From assembly GCF_020523825.1 (NCBI RefSeq), contig NZ_JAJALK010000002.1:372001-436000 (forward strand): a stretch of DNA of 64,000 nucleotides. Direction: 5' to 3'. The stretch comes from Methylobacterium brachiatum. GTDB lineage: Bacteria > Pseudomonadota > Alphaproteobacteria > Rhizobiales > Beijerinckiaceae. This document shows positions 20,421 to 30,183 of the stretch, one piece after another. Position 1 is the first letter of the stretch; the number at the start of each line of letters is the position of its first letter. Position numbers and translations under genes: made by a program. The notes under the pieces were generated by a model that saw nothing but the letters and a program-made list of their open reading frames with translations, was not told the origin of the DNA and ran no database searches.

Positions 20421-23400
20421 ATGATCAATCGAATTCTCGACGTCTCGGTCCGCCAGCGCTGGCTCGTCCTGCTGCTCTCCCTGCTCGCCGCCGGCTTCGG
20501 AGGCTACGCGGTGACGAGGCTGCCCATCGACGCGGTGCCGGACATCACCAACAACCAGGTCCAGATCAACACGACCGCCCCCTCGCTCTCGCCGGTTGAC
20601 GTCGAGAAGCAGGTGACCTACCCGGTCGAGACCGCGCTCGCCGGCATCAAGGGCCTGGAATACACCCGCTCGCTCTCGCGCAACGGCTTCTCGCAGGTCA
20701 CCGCCGTCTTCGCGGAGAAGCTCGACATCTACTTCGCCCGCCAGCAGGTCGCCGAGCGTCTCGCCCAGGTGAGGGCGGACCTGCCACCCGGGGTCGAGCC
20801 GCGGATGGGCCCGATCTCGACCGGCCTGGGCGAAATCTACATGTGGTCGATCCACTACGCGCAGCCCGCCGAACGGAAGGTCTCGGCATCGGGCAAGCCG
20901 GGCTGGCAGCCGGACGGAAGGTACCTGACCCCGGAGGGACAGGCGCTCCGAACCGAGCTTGAGCAGGTCGCCTACCTGCGCACGGTCCAGGACTGGATCA
21001 TCCGTCCGCTGATCAAGACGGTCCCGGGCGTCGCCGGCGTCGACGGCATCGGCGGCTTCGAGAAGCAGTACCACGTCCAGCCCGACCCGACGAAGCTAGC
21101 CGCGCGCGACCTGTCCTTCTCCGACGTCACCCGGGCGCTGGAGACCAACAACGCCAACCAGGGCGCCCGCTACCTGGAGGACAACGGCGAGGGCTACGTC
21201 GTCCGCGCGGCCGGTCGCCTGGAGAACATGGACGAGATCGCCGACGTGGTCGTGGCCACGCGGGGCGGCGTGCCGGTCCGGATCAAGGACGTCGCGGACG
21301 TCCGCATCGGGCGCGACCTGCGCACGGGCTCGGGCAGCGAGGACGGCCAAGAGGTCGTCGTCGGCACCGCCCTGATGCTGATCGGCGAGAACAGCCGCAC
21401 GGTGGCGGCCGCGGTCGACGCCAAGATGGAGCAGATCCGCAAGTCCCTGCCGCCGGGCGTCGAGGTCCAGACGGTGCTCAACCGGACGGTGCTGGTCGAG
21501 GCCACGGTGAGGACGGTGGTGAAGAACCTGTCGGAAGGCGCGGCCCTCGTCATCGTCGTCCTCTTCCTGCTGCTCGGCAACATCCGGGCGGCCGTCATCA
21601 CGGCGCTCGTCATCCCGGTCGCCATGCTGATGACCATGACCGGCATGGTCGAGGCGAAGATCTCGGCCAACCTGATGTCGCTCGGCGCCCTCGATTTCGG
21701 CCTCATCGTCGACGGGGCGGTGATCATCACCGAGAACGCCCTGCGCCACCTCGCCGAGCGGCAGCATGGGCTGGGCAGGGCCCTCGACACCGAGGAGCGC
21801 CTGGAGACGGTGCGGGCATCGGCCGAGGAGATGATCAAGCCGTCGCTCTACGGTCAGGCGATCATCATCCTGGTCTACGTCCCGCTCCTGACCTTCACGG
21901 GGGTCGAGGGCAAGATGTTCGAGCCGATGGCGCTGACCGTGATCATCGCGCTCGTCGCGGCCTTCGTGCTGTCGCTGACCTTCGTGCCGGCGCTGATCGC
22001 CATCGTCATCACCGGCAAGGTGACCGAGACGGACAACCTCATCATCCGCGCCCTCAAAGCCCTCTACCGGCCGGTATTGGGCGCGGCGGTCCGGGCGCCA
22101 TTCCTCTTCGTCGGCGGGGCCCTGCTCCTCCTCGTCGGGGCCGGCGTGCTGTTCACCCGCCTCGGGACCGAGTTCATCCCGCAGCTCGACGAGAAGAGCA
22201 TCGCCCTCAACGCGACCCGGATCCCGTCGACGTCGCTGACCCAGTCGCAGACGATGCAGCTCAACGTCGAGCGGGCGGTCTCGAAGTTCCCCCAGGTCGC
22301 CTACGTCTTCTCGAAGACCGGCACCGCCGAGGTCGCCTCGGACCCGATGCCGCCGAACTCGTCCGACACCTTCGTCATTCTGAAAGCCCAGGAGGAGTGG
22401 CCCGACCCGAGCCTATCCAAGGCCGAGTTGCAGGAGCAGATCGAGAAGGCGGTCGGCGCGCTCGCGGGCAACGTCTACGAGTTTTCCCAGCCGATCCAAC
22501 TGCGCTTCAACGAGCTGCTCGCCGGGACCCGCGGGGACCTCGCAGTGAAGGTGTTCGGCGACGAGTTCGAGCCGATGCTCAAGGCCGCCAACCAAGTGGC
22601 CGCGTTGCTCCGCGGCATCGACGGCGCCGAGGACGTGAAGGTCGAGCAGACGGCGGGCCTGCCGTTCCTGGAGATCAAGATCAACAAGGCCGAGGCCGCA
22701 CGATACGGGCTGAGCACCGGCGCCATCCAGGAGGTCATCGGGGCCGCCATCGGCGGCCGGGAGGCCGGCGTCGTGTTCGAGGGCGATCGGCGTTTTCCCA
22801 TCGTGGTGCGCCTGACCGACAAGGTCCGCGAAGACCGCGAGGCGTTGGAGAACATCCCGGTGCCGCTGCCGCCGGGACCGAACGGGCGCGCGACTTCCGT
22901 ACTCCTGAAGCAGGTGGCCTCCTTCTCGGTGAGCGAGGGACCGAACCAGATTTCCCGGGAGAACGGCAGGCGACGGGTGGTGGTGACCGCCAACGTCCGG
23001 GGCCGCGACATCGGCTCGCTCGTGGCCGAGGCACAGGCGAAGGTGGGTAGCCAAGTCCAGCTTCCGCCGGGCTACTACGCGACCTGGGGCGGGCAATTCG
23101 AGAACCTCGCCTCGGCCAAGCGGCGGTTGACCGTCGTGGTGCCGGTCTGCTTCTTCCTGATCTTCCTGTTGCTTTACTCGGCCCTGGGTTCGCCGCGGGA
23201 CGCGTTGCTGGTGTTCAGCGCGGTGCCGCTGGCCCTGACCGGGGGAATCTTCGCCCTTTGGCTGCGCGGCATGCCGGTCTCGGTTCCGGCCGCGGTCGGG
23301 TTCATCGCGCTCTCGGGCGTGGCGGTCCTCAACGGCCTCGTGATGCTGACCTTCATCAAGCAGCTCGTGGCGGAGGGCCGGCCGAAGCGCGAGGCCATCC

Positions 23401-23669
23401 TGGAGGGTGCCATGACCCGCCTGCGTCCGGTGGCGATGACGGCGCTCGTCGCATCGCTCGGCTTCGTGCCGATGGCCATCGCCACCGAGACGGGGGCCGA
23501 GATCCAGCGGCCGCTCGCAACCGTGGTCATCGGCGGCTTGATCAGCGCGACCCTGCTGACGCTGATCGTGCTGCCGGCGCTCTACGCCCGCTTCGGCAAG
23601 GCCGCGATGCCGAAGGCCGCCAAGCGGCCGACGGAGACCGTATCGCGGCACCTCAAGGCTGCGGAGTAG
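20421..23669 (+). CDS. czcA: CzcA-like heavy-metal RND efflux pump
   Basis: The 1082-residue inner-membrane protein is a full-length HME-RND proton antiporter. It begins MINRILDVSVRQRWLVLLLS and has two periplasmic loops and about twelve membrane helices. The helix-4 motif ALDFGLIVDGAVIITENALR is the Czc type for divalent cations, unlike the Cus-type pump at 34609-37782. It would expel Co2+, Zn2+ or Cd2+ across the envelope with the adaptor at 19031 and the channel at 25101. A GGGGCGGG stretch just precedes the ATG. Confidence 0.94.
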   Translation: MINRILDVSVRQRWLVLLLSLLAAGFGGYAVTRLPIDAVPDITNNQVQINTTAPSLSPVDVEKQVTYPVETALAGIKGLEYTRSLSRNGFSQVTAVFAEKLDIYFARQQVAERLAQVRADLPPGVEPRMGPISTGLGEIYMWSIHYAQPAERKVSASGKPGWQPDGRYLTPEGQALRTELEQVAYLRTVQDWIIRPLIKTVPGVAGVDGIGGFEKQYHVQPDPTKLAARDLSFSDVTRALETNNANQGARYLEDNGEGYVVRAAGRLENMDEIADVVVATRGGVPVRIKDVADVRIGRDLRTGSGSEDGQEVVVGTALMLIGENSRTVAAAVDAKMEQIRKSLPPGVEVQTVLNRTVLVEATVRTVVKNLSEGAALVIVVLFLLLGNIRAAVITALVIPVAMLMTMTGMVEAKISANLMSLGALDFGLIVDGAVIITENALRHLAERQHGLGRALDTEERLETVRASAEEMIKPSLYGQAIIILVYVPLLTFTGVEGKMFEPMALTVIIALVAAFVLSLTFVPALIAIVITGKVTETDNLIIRALKALYRPVLGAAVRAPFLFVGGALLLLVGAGVLFTRLGTEFIPQLDEKSIALNATRIPSTSLTQSQTMQLNVERAVSKFPQVAYVFSKTGTAEVASDPMPPNSSDTFVILKAQEEWPDPSLSKAELQEQIEKAVGALAGNVYEFSQPIQLRFNELLAGTRGDLAVKVFGDEFEPMLKAANQVAALLRGIDGAEDVKVEQTAGLPFLEIKINKAEAARYGLSTGAIQEVIGAAIGGREAGVVFEGDRRFPIVVRLTDKVREDREALENIPVPLPPGPNGRATSVLLKQVASFSVSEGPNQISRENGRRRVVVTANVRGRDIGSLVAEAQAKVGSQVQLPPGYYATWGGQFENLASAKRRLTVVVPVCFFLIFLLLYSALGSPRDALLVFSAVPLALTGGIFALWLRGMPVSVPAAVGFIALSGVAVLNGLVMLTFIKQLVAEGRPKREAILEGAMTRLRPVAMTALVASLGFVPMAIATETGAEIQRPLATVVIGGLISATLLTLIVLPALYARFGKAAMPKAAKRPTETVSRHLKAAE

Positions 23670-23675
23670 CCCCGG

Positions 23676-24236
23676 ATGCGCATCCTCGCGATCACGGCCG
23701 CCATGGCCTCCCTGTCCACCTTCGTCACCACTCCCGCATCGCCCGCGGCGGGGGTCGAGGGCGGCGACGCACCGTTCGGGTTGTCCTGGGGACCGGTCGA
23801 CGCGGTGCCGCGTCCGCTCAAGGTCGACCGCGAGGCCAACCTGACCGCCCTCTACTATCCGCATGGCTGGCCGCCGGCCATCGGGGCGGGCACCGCGGAG
23901 GTGGTCCTCGTGGTCTGCCGGGACGAAGGGCTGCAACAGGTGGTCTGGGTTGGCCTGCCGATGTCGGGCGAGGCCCTGGCGAGGACGCGGCGCGCCATCC
24001 ACGACGAAGGCGTTCGCCGCTATGGCGAGCCCGCACCGGGGCCCGTGGCCGATTCCGAGCTCTGGCCGGGCGGCCGGGCGCTCCTGGCCAGCCGCGAGGT
24101 CACGGATGGGCGGCGCGAACTCGTCATGACCGCATTCGGCCCCGGCTACCCAGCCTGCTCGGCGGCCCATCGCGACGCGACCGGACACCCGGCCGGCGTG
24201 CACGTCGCCGACCTGATCGGTGTCGGCGCCCCCTGA
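23676..24236 (+). CDS. Hypothetical secreted protein of the Czc operon
   Basis: This 186-residue protein starts six bases after the czcA stop and has a signal peptide (MRILAITAAMASLSTFVTTP). The mature part has the pattern APFGLSWGPVDAVPRPLKVD and ends with a pair of cysteines (VCRDEG, YPACSAAHRD) that could form a disulfide. I do not recognise a family. Its position suggests a periplasmic accessory for the efflux system. Confidence 0.7.
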   Translation: MRILAITAAMASLSTFVTTPASPAAGVEGGDAPFGLSWGPVDAVPRPLKVDREANLTALYYPHGWPPAIGAGTAEVVLVVCRDEGLQQVVWVGLPMSGEALARTRRAIHDEGVRRYGEPAPGPVADSELWPGGRALLASREVTDGRRELVMTAFGPGYPACSAAHRDATGHPAGVHVADLIGVGAP

Positions 24237-24552
24237 TGAGGCTCCCCGGTACAAATCCCGGCCGGTACTGCATGCGCGGGCGCGGATCGCTCGAAGACGG
24301 ACGCCCGTTCGATGGCGCCCGGACGAGAGCAAGGCCGGCGTCGGCCTCGCGGCGTTCCGGTACGGCACGGCGGGGCGAAGCGACGAGGCCGGGATGAAGC
24401 CCCCTGCCGAGAGGAGCCGCGTGCAGCGTCGGACGGCCAGGGCCGGCGTGCTCGATGGCGGGGAATGCCTCGCGCGCCGGACGCCTGCACCGGGCGGGCG
24501 GTCGGCACCGGCCGCCCTGGCCAGCCCAACGGCGGCCGGAACGCCTCGCTCC
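24237..24552. other. Spacer upstream of the second Cys/His protein
   Basis: I see no supported gene in these 316 bases. The downstream reading frame at 24553 extends upstream through this stretch, but its upstream residues are Arg/Ala/Pro-rich without features, so the shorter start is used. Confidence 0.4.
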
Positions 24553-24951
24553 ATGGTCGCGTCCCTGATCGGGCTTCGGCGGCCTCGGGACCGGCGCACC
24601 GACGGCGTTTGGCGCCGTGCATTGGCCTGCCTGCTCGCCTTTGCCCTGATCATCGCTCTCGTGGACCCGGCCCCGACATCGCCCCGGGTCGGACCCGAAC
24701 ACGCGAATGGGCCCGGCACGTCGTCCCTGTTCGAACCGGATGCGACCATGTCGCCCGCGGACGACTACGCGGACCGAGGGCGCCCCGGATCGCCTCGGTG
24801 CAACGGTCACTGCTCCTGTCATGGGGCCATTCGGCCCGACGGCGCACTCGCGTTGCCCGTGCGTGTCGCGCGGGCCGTGGAGTTCCTGTTGTCCGGCGAT
24901 GGCTTCCGGTCCCGGAAGGCCGCCTCGCCCCACGACCCGCCACGCGCCTGA
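24553..24951 (+). CDS. Small membrane/secreted protein with Cys/His motif
   Basis: The 132-residue product has a hydrophobic anchor (ALACLLAFALIIALVDPAPT) and then CNGHCSCHGA, close in plan to CHAHCGCHQLA of the protein at 18524-18895. It precedes the TolC-like channel gene on the same strand. A metal-sensing or metal-handling role in the periplasm is inferred from motif and setting. The start at 24553 is tentative because the frame remains open upstream. Confidence 0.5.
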   Translation: MVASLIGLRRPRDRRTDGVWRRALACLLAFALIIALVDPAPTSPRVGPEHANGPGTSSLFEPDATMSPADDYADRGRPGSPRCNGHCSCHGAIRPDGALALPVRVARAVEFLLSGDGFRSRKAASPHDPPRA

Positions 24952-25100
24952 CCGCTCCGCTGCCGCGAGCCGCGGCGGCGCCCCGGGTCGAAGAGCCCCG
25001 TCCTTGACCTGGATGTGAGTGCGCTCGCCTCGCGTGAGCGCGCGGCCCGTCGCCGTGACGCAGCCGCAGGTCGGAACCGCCTACGAGATCGGGTGGAGCG

Positions 25101-26663
25101 ATGCGCGTACCCAGTCCCCCCTTGGCCACCCCCGCACGGCCGACCGTCGGCCTCGGCGCCGACGGCCTCCGGCTAGCGCGAAGACGTCCGTCGGACGTCC
25201 CGGACCCCTCGGTGCGAGGGAGCCCACTGCCGTTGGACACCTCGAAAGCGGTCTGGCCGCCCCGAGCGAGGCTCGTCCCATGTCGGCTCGGCCGCCGCAC
25301 CCTCGCGTTGGCCCTCGCGGCCCTCGCGGCCCTCGCGGCGAGCGCGGTCGGCAGCCCGCGGGCCGAGACGCTGGAGGGCTCGCTGGGGCGTGCCTACCGC
25401 GCGAACCCGGAACTGAACGCGACGCGGGCGGGCTTGCGGGCGACGGACGAGGAGGTCGCGATGGCGCGGGCCGGCTACCGTCCGACCGTCGCCGCGGACG
25501 CGGACGTCGGCGTACGGAACGTGCAGGGGGCCGCAGGCGGCGAGCGCCTGGCGCGAACCTCGTTCCCGCGCGGTGCGGGGCTGACCGTCGAACAGACCCT
25601 GTTCAACGGCTTCCAGACGGACAACGACACCCATCGCGCGGAATCGAACGTGCTCGGCAGGCGCGAGGCCTTGCGCTCCGCCGAGAACACGATCCTGTTC
25701 AATGCCGCGCAGGCCTACATGGACGTCCTGCGCGACACCGCGACCGTGGAGCTCAACCGCAACAACATCGCGGTCCTGGAGGAGCAGCGCCGCCAGACGA
25801 CCCTGCGCTTCCGGCTCGGCGAGTTGACCCGGACGGATGCCGCGCAGGCCGACGCCCGCCTGGCCGGAGCCCGCTCGCAGCTGAGCGCGGCGGAGGCGCA
25901 GCTCCGCGCCCGCACCGGCGTCTTCCGTCAGGTCATCGGCGTGGACCCGCGCCGGCTCGCCCCCGGGCGCCCGCTCGACCGCCTGGTCCCGCCACGTCTC
26001 GAACTCGCGCTCGGCATAGGGCTGGCCGAACATCCACGGATCCTCTCCGCGCTCCACGCGGTCGATGCCGCCGAGGCGCAGGCGAAGGTTTTCGAGGGGA
26101 GGCTCTACCCTCGGGCCGGCGCCTCGGGCGTCGTACAGAGGCGCCGCGACGAGGAGGAGCCGGGCGACGATGTCCTTGCGGCCGGGATCGCCGGGCAGGT
26201 GACGGTTCCCGTCTACGAGGGCGGGCAGGTCTACGCGCAGGTCCGGCAGGCCAAGGAGCAGGCCGGGCAGCTGCGCATCGAGGCGGAGCAGGTGCGCGAC
26301 GCCGTCCGCGCCGGCATCGTCGCAGCCTGGGCACAGCTTGAGGCCTCGAAGGCGCAGGTCGCCGCCTCACAAGCCCAAGTCCAGGCCAACGAGGTGGCGC
26401 TGGCCGGCGTGCGGGACGAGGCGCGGGCCGGCCAGCGCACCACCCTCGACGTCCTGAACGCCCAACAGGAACTGCTCAACGCCCGGGTGGGCCTTGTCGT
26501 GGCGCAGCGCGACCGCGTCGTGTTCTCCTACGGCTTGGTCCAGGCACTCGGCCGCCTCACCGCGCGCTTCGCGGAGCTGCCCGTGGCTCCCTACGGCGCC
26601 AAGGCCCACTACGACCAGGTCGAGGACCTCTGGGCGGGCCTGCGCACGCCCGACGGCCGCTGA
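25101..26663 (+). CDS. TolC-family outer-membrane channel
   Basis: The 520-residue protein is an outer-membrane efflux channel of the TolC type. A hydrophobic export segment (TLALALAALAALAASAVG) lies near residues 66-85 after an unusually long N-terminal extension, so the true start may be internal. The mature protein shows the duplicated family repeat: SLGRAYRANPELNATRAGLR with LFNGFQTDNDTHRAESNV in the first half, and VPVYEGGQVYAQVRQAKEQA with LDVLNAQQELLNARVGLVVA in the second. It probably completes the Czc tripartite pump encoded just upstream. Confidence 0.88.
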   Translation: MRVPSPPLATPARPTVGLGADGLRLARRRPSDVPDPSVRGSPLPLDTSKAVWPPRARLVPCRLGRRTLALALAALAALAASAVGSPRAETLEGSLGRAYRANPELNATRAGLRATDEEVAMARAGYRPTVAADADVGVRNVQGAAGGERLARTSFPRGAGLTVEQTLFNGFQTDNDTHRAESNVLGRREALRSAENTILFNAAQAYMDVLRDTATVELNRNNIAVLEEQRRQTTLRFRLGELTRTDAAQADARLAGARSQLSAAEAQLRARTGVFRQVIGVDPRRLAPGRPLDRLVPPRLELALGIGLAEHPRILSALHAVDAAEAQAKVFEGRLYPRAGASGVVQRRRDEEEPGDDVLAAGIAGQVTVPVYEGGQVYAQVRQAKEQAGQLRIEAEQVRDAVRAGIVAAWAQLEASKAQVAASQAQVQANEVALAGVRDEARAGQRTTLDVLNAQQELLNARVGLVVAQRDRVVFSYGLVQALGRLTARFAELPVAPYGAKAHYDQVEDLWAGLRTPDGR

Positions 26664-26809
26664 CGCCCCGTCCGCGAGACGCCGCCCGGGACAGCTTTCC
26701 CCCGGGATCGCCCGCGGCCCGGCCACCCTGCGCCACCCCCACTCTCAAGCCCGCCGCTGCGGAACGGCGCGGGAAGCCCCGAGGCTCTCACGAGAGAGGG
26801 CCGGACACC

Positions 26810-28096
26810 ATGTCGGAGCCCTTCTTGGTCACGCCCTCCCTGATTCATGCCTTGGCCCACCGGATGACGGGGGTCGATTACCCCCACAGCCACTGGTGGG
26901 TCGACCTCTTGGCCCTGCTCGCCTTCGTGGTCGCGCCGGCCTGGACAGGATGGCTGCTGGTCCGGCTCGGCCTGCGATGGATGGGGCCGGGAGGACGTCG
27001 ACGGGTCCACCCGGTCGCCGTCCCGTCGCGCGAGCCCCGCGCCGGATCGGTGCCGCCGAGGCCCGGCAGCGCCCGCGAGGGCAACTATGGCTGGTGCCTG
27101 GAGCGTTTCGTCGTCCGTGCGACGCTGCGCTTCCAGCTGCGTCTCGTGCTGCTCTCGCTGCTGACGTTGCCCGCGGCGTGGCTCCTCCTCGAAATCCCCA
27201 AGCACATAATCAATCGCGCCATCACCGACGCAGATGGGGATGGGCATCCGGAGATGGTGGTCCTCGGCTTCACCCTGAGCCAGGTGGAGCTCCTGTTCGC
27301 CCTGTGCGGGAGCTACCTGGCCGTGCTCACGCTCGGCGGGCTCGCCAAGTATGCGGTCAACCGGTCGCGCGGGCGCGTCAACGAGCGTCTCGTGCGCCGC
27401 CTGCGCCTCGCCATCCTCCGCCGCGCGCGCGGCGAGCCCTCCCCCGACCGACGGGCCGCGCTCGCGGCCGTGGCCATGCAGGAAGTCGAGCCGATCGGCT
27501 ATTTCGGCGGGAGCCTCGTCGTCGTGCCGCTGATGCAGGGCGGAACGCTCGCGACCAGCATCGTCTTCCTGCTCCTCCAGAACGCCGCCCTCGCGTTGGC
27601 GGCGCTGATGATGCTGCCGGTCCAGCTCACGCTGCTGCCGCCCCTGCAGCGGCGCCTGAACGCGAAGGTGCGCGAGCGGGTCCACGCGACGCGGGCCTTG
27701 GGAGGTCTCCTGACCGCGGCGCCGGCCGGTCGGGAGGCCACGCCGCCACGCGACCGGCCCGCACGGACGCCGGCCCGGTCGCGGCAGATGCGCCTGGCCG
27801 AGGACCTTGAGCGCGTGCGCGTCGAGATCAACGACCTCAAGGGCCGCCTCAAAGGCCTGTACAACTACACCTCCAACCTGACGCCGTTCTTCTTCTTCGC
27901 GATCGGCGGCTACCTGGTCGTGCAGGAGCGCCTCTCGCTTGGCGCGCTCGTCGCCGCGCTGGCGGCCTACAGGGAGATCGCGCCGGCGATGCGCGAGGTG
28001 TTCGATTTCGTCCAGAGCTGGTCCGACGCGAACGCCCGGTTCGAGGAGGTCACGACGGCGCTCCGCCCCGCTCCGCCGGGCCCTGCGCCCCGATAG
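26810..28096 (+). CDS. ABC-exporter-like membrane domain without an ATPase domain
   Basis: This 428-residue protein has several transmembrane segments (DLLALLAFVVAPAWTGWLLV, LRLVLLSLLTLPAAWLLLEI, ATSIVFLLLQNAALALAALM) and coupling-helix-like parts resembling the membrane domain of type IV ABC exporters, including LYNYTSNLTPFFFFAIGGYL and SLGALVAALAAYREIAPAMR near the C-terminus. It ends at ALRPAPPGPAPR with no Walker A, signature or Walker B motif, and no separate ATPase gene adjoins it. It may be a stand-alone membrane protein or need an ATPase encoded elsewhere. A DADGDGHPE stretch near residue 142 is a possible divalent-cation loop. Confidence 0.65.
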   Translation: MSEPFLVTPSLIHALAHRMTGVDYPHSHWWVDLLALLAFVVAPAWTGWLLVRLGLRWMGPGGRRRVHPVAVPSREPRAGSVPPRPGSAREGNYGWCLERFVVRATLRFQLRLVLLSLLTLPAAWLLLEIPKHIINRAITDADGDGHPEMVVLGFTLSQVELLFALCGSYLAVLTLGGLAKYAVNRSRGRVNERLVRRLRLAILRRARGEPSPDRRAALAAVAMQEVEPIGYFGGSLVVVPLMQGGTLATSIVFLLLQNAALALAALMMLPVQLTLLPPLQRRLNAKVRERVHATRALGGLLTAAPAGREATPPRDRPARTPARSRQMRLAEDLERVRVEINDLKGRLKGLYNYTSNLTPFFFFAIGGYLVVQERLSLGALVAALAAYREIAPAMREVFDFVQSWSDANARFEEVTTALRPAPPGPAPR

Positions 28097-28114
28097 GCCC
28101 GAGCGGCCAAGCGT

Positions 28115-29365
28115 TCAATCCGGCCGCTCCGGCCGGCCCGGCGCGCCCGCCGCGGGCGGCAGGAAGGCGACGCGCAGGAGGTCGACGAGGTGGCGGCGGT
28201 TCACGAGGAACAGGATCGCGGCGAGCCCGAGATAGACCCAGGCGAGCGCGGACAGGGTCGCCACCGTGCGCGCCGCGTCGTCCCGGTAGGCGAAGGCCAG
28301 CCCCACCTGCAGGCCGAAGAGGCTCGCCAGGGCGAATGCCGAGACGAGGCCGAGACGTAGCCGCAGCAGCAGGCCTAACGCGAACAGCGATTGCGCGGCG
28401 GTCAGGAGGAGCTCCTCCGCCTGGCGGGCGTCGAGCGGCAGGTTCGCCAGCGAGCCGGCGCCGACGCTCATCGCGAGCGGCAGCATGCCGACCAGCAGCG
28501 TCCACTGGCTGATCTTGTCGCTGACGAGGGTGCCGAGCCCGTTGGCGGCCCGGCCCGCCAGCACGAACAGGACCGCGACGGTCATGGCCGGGGCTTCGCT
28601 CGCCAGCGGCGCGAGCCACTGGATGAGGAGGAACTCGTCAAGCCCGAGGACCCGGCCGGCGCCGACCAGCGCCTCGGCGAACGGCTCGGCCGAGACCAGG
28701 ATGACCCCGCAGGCGACCAACGTCAGAGCCGCCGTCGCGGCCCACCGCATAGCCACGGGCAACGCGTTCAGGGCGGCGGCAGGGCCGGGCTCCTCATCCT
28801 CATCTTCGTCCTCGGGCGCGCTGCGGGTGCGCCAGACGTAGGCGCCGAAGAACGCCGCCAGGACCACGAAATCGAGCGGCCCGATGCCGTCCTTGAGCAC
28901 GATGACGAAGGCGTACAGGCTTGCCAGGAGCAGGAAGGCGACCTCGACCGCGTTGGCTCGGGTCAACTCCACCGCGCGGCCGCCGCCCCGCGCCCAATGG
29001 ATGGCGACCAGGAGCGGCCAGGCCAAGCCGACGAGCAGCCGGTTGGCCCCCGTCATGTTGGCGGCGGCGTAGTGCACGTACTGCGAGCCCGGCCCCGCCT
29101 TGCCGGCCTGGTAGGCGTAGTAGAGGTCGACCGCATATTCCGGCAGCACGGTCACGAGGGCGACGACGGCGATGATCAGCCCCTGCGAGACGTGCCGCTC
29201 GGCGGCTTCCGCCCCCCAGGACAGCAGGAAGCCCGCCGCGAGAATGGCGGCCCCGAAGGCCGCCGTCTCGCCGATGGGCCCGACCTGCAGGCCGGTCAGC
29301 CGCAAGGTCAGGGCCGGCGTCGCCGCCGCGACCGCGAGGGCGACCAGCATCAGGAAGCGTCCCAC
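28115..29365 (-). CDS. Sodium/calcium-exchanger-family antiporter
   Basis: The 416-residue protein has about ten hydrophobic helices in two related halves. The alpha repeats are visible as VALVTVLPEYAVDLYYAYQA with ANMTGANRLLVGLAWPLLVA, and as LAPLASEAPAMTVAVLFVLA with the partner helix after GLGTLVSDKISQWTLLVGML. These place it in the CaCA superfamily, which exchanges Ca2+ or another cation for Na+ or H+. An acidic loop EDEDEDEE lies between the halves. The GTG at 29365 is preferred over one at 29389 because AGGAGG lies six bases upstream of it. It is convergent with the ABC-like gene. Confidence 0.85.
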   Translation of the reverse strand: MGRFLMLVALAVAAATPALTLRLTGLQVGPIGETAAFGAAILAAGFLLSWGAEAAERHVSQGLIIAVVALVTVLPEYAVDLYYAYQAGKAGPGSQYVHYAAANMTGANRLLVGLAWPLLVAIHWARGGGRAVELTRANAVEVAFLLLASLYAFVIVLKDGIGPLDFVVLAAFFGAYVWRTRSAPEDEDEDEEPGPAAALNALPVAMRWAATAALTLVACGVILVSAEPFAEALVGAGRVLGLDEFLLIQWLAPLASEAPAMTVAVLFVLAGRAANGLGTLVSDKISQWTLLVGMLPLAMSVGAGSLANLPLDARQAEELLLTAAQSLFALGLLLRLRLGLVSAFALASLFGLQVGLAFAYRDDAARTVATLSALAWVYLGLAAILFLVNRRHLVDLLRVAFLPPAAGAPGRPERPD

Positions 29366-29667
29366 TCCGTCCCTCCTCGTCACACTCACGGGCCGTGGCA
29401 GCCGGGCGCGGGCGGGCGCCGCCGCCGGGCGGGCCCACGGCCGCGGCGGGGTGACCGAACCTCGCCGGGCGCCCTATCCGATGTGTCCGGCGGCCCCGGC
29501 CAATCCCGCCCCCATCACGCTGGCGGCGCCCGCCCGAGGTGCGTGATCGGCCGGTCGGAGGGTACTCCGTTCGGCTCTCCGACGGGAACGGTGCGGCCGC
29601 GCCGAACGGCTGGCGTGAGCAGAGCACGCACCCGGTCCGCAGGACGGCGACCGCCGGATCGAGCCCC

Positions 29668-30183
29668 TCACGAAATCTCCCCCTCGGCAGCGGCGCGCCG
29701 CCGATCGGACGCGAGGAATCCGCCGAGGAACAGCAGGACCGCCCCGGCGGAGATCCAGACGTCCGCCAGGTTGAAGGTGAACCAGCGGATGCCGCCGGTG
29801 TGCAGGTCGAGGTAGTCCGTGACGACGCCGTCCATGAGCCGGTCGACGAAGTTGCCGGCGGCCCCGCCCGCCATCGCGGCGAGCCCGAGGCGTTCGAGCC
29901 CGCCGCCCGCGGCCAGGGCCCAGCCGGCCACGAGGCAGGTGAGCGTGCCCTGGATGGCGAGGAGCAGCGCCAGGGAGGACGGGTCGTGCGCCGGGAGCAG
30001 GCTGAAGCTGATGCCGTGGTTGAACGACAGGCTCAGGTCGACGAAGGGCAGCGCGCCCCTGACGGCGCCTTCGTCCAGCCACGCCTCGGCCGCCGCCTTC
30101 GCGCCGAGGTCGATGACCGCGGCGGCCACCGCCACCCCGGCCACGGTCCCGACCCGGCCGGCCCACCCCGACTGGACCATCAT
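29668..30183 (-). CDS. lspA: Lipoprotein signal peptidase LspA (metal-island type)
   Basis: The 171-residue membrane protease has four hydrophobic segments and the catalytic aspartates in AGNFVDRLMDGVVTDYLDLH and FNLADVWISAGAVLL, the conserved LspA motifs. It would cleave lipoprotein signal peptides. It begins within the stop codon of the P-type ATPase gene (TGATG), so the two are translationally coupled. LspA paralogues fused to or following Pb/Zn P-type ATPases are known, for example the pbr system, which explains its place in a metal island rather than a housekeeping one. Confidence 0.93.
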   Translation of the reverse strand: MMVQSGWAGRVGTVAGVAVAAAVIDLGAKAAAEAWLDEGAVRGALPFVDLSLSFNHGISFSLLPAHDPSSLALLLAIQGTLTCLVAGWALAAGGGLERLGLAAMAGGAAGNFVDRLMDGVVTDYLDLHTGGIRWFTFNLADVWISAGAVLLFLGGFLASDRRRAAAEGEIS

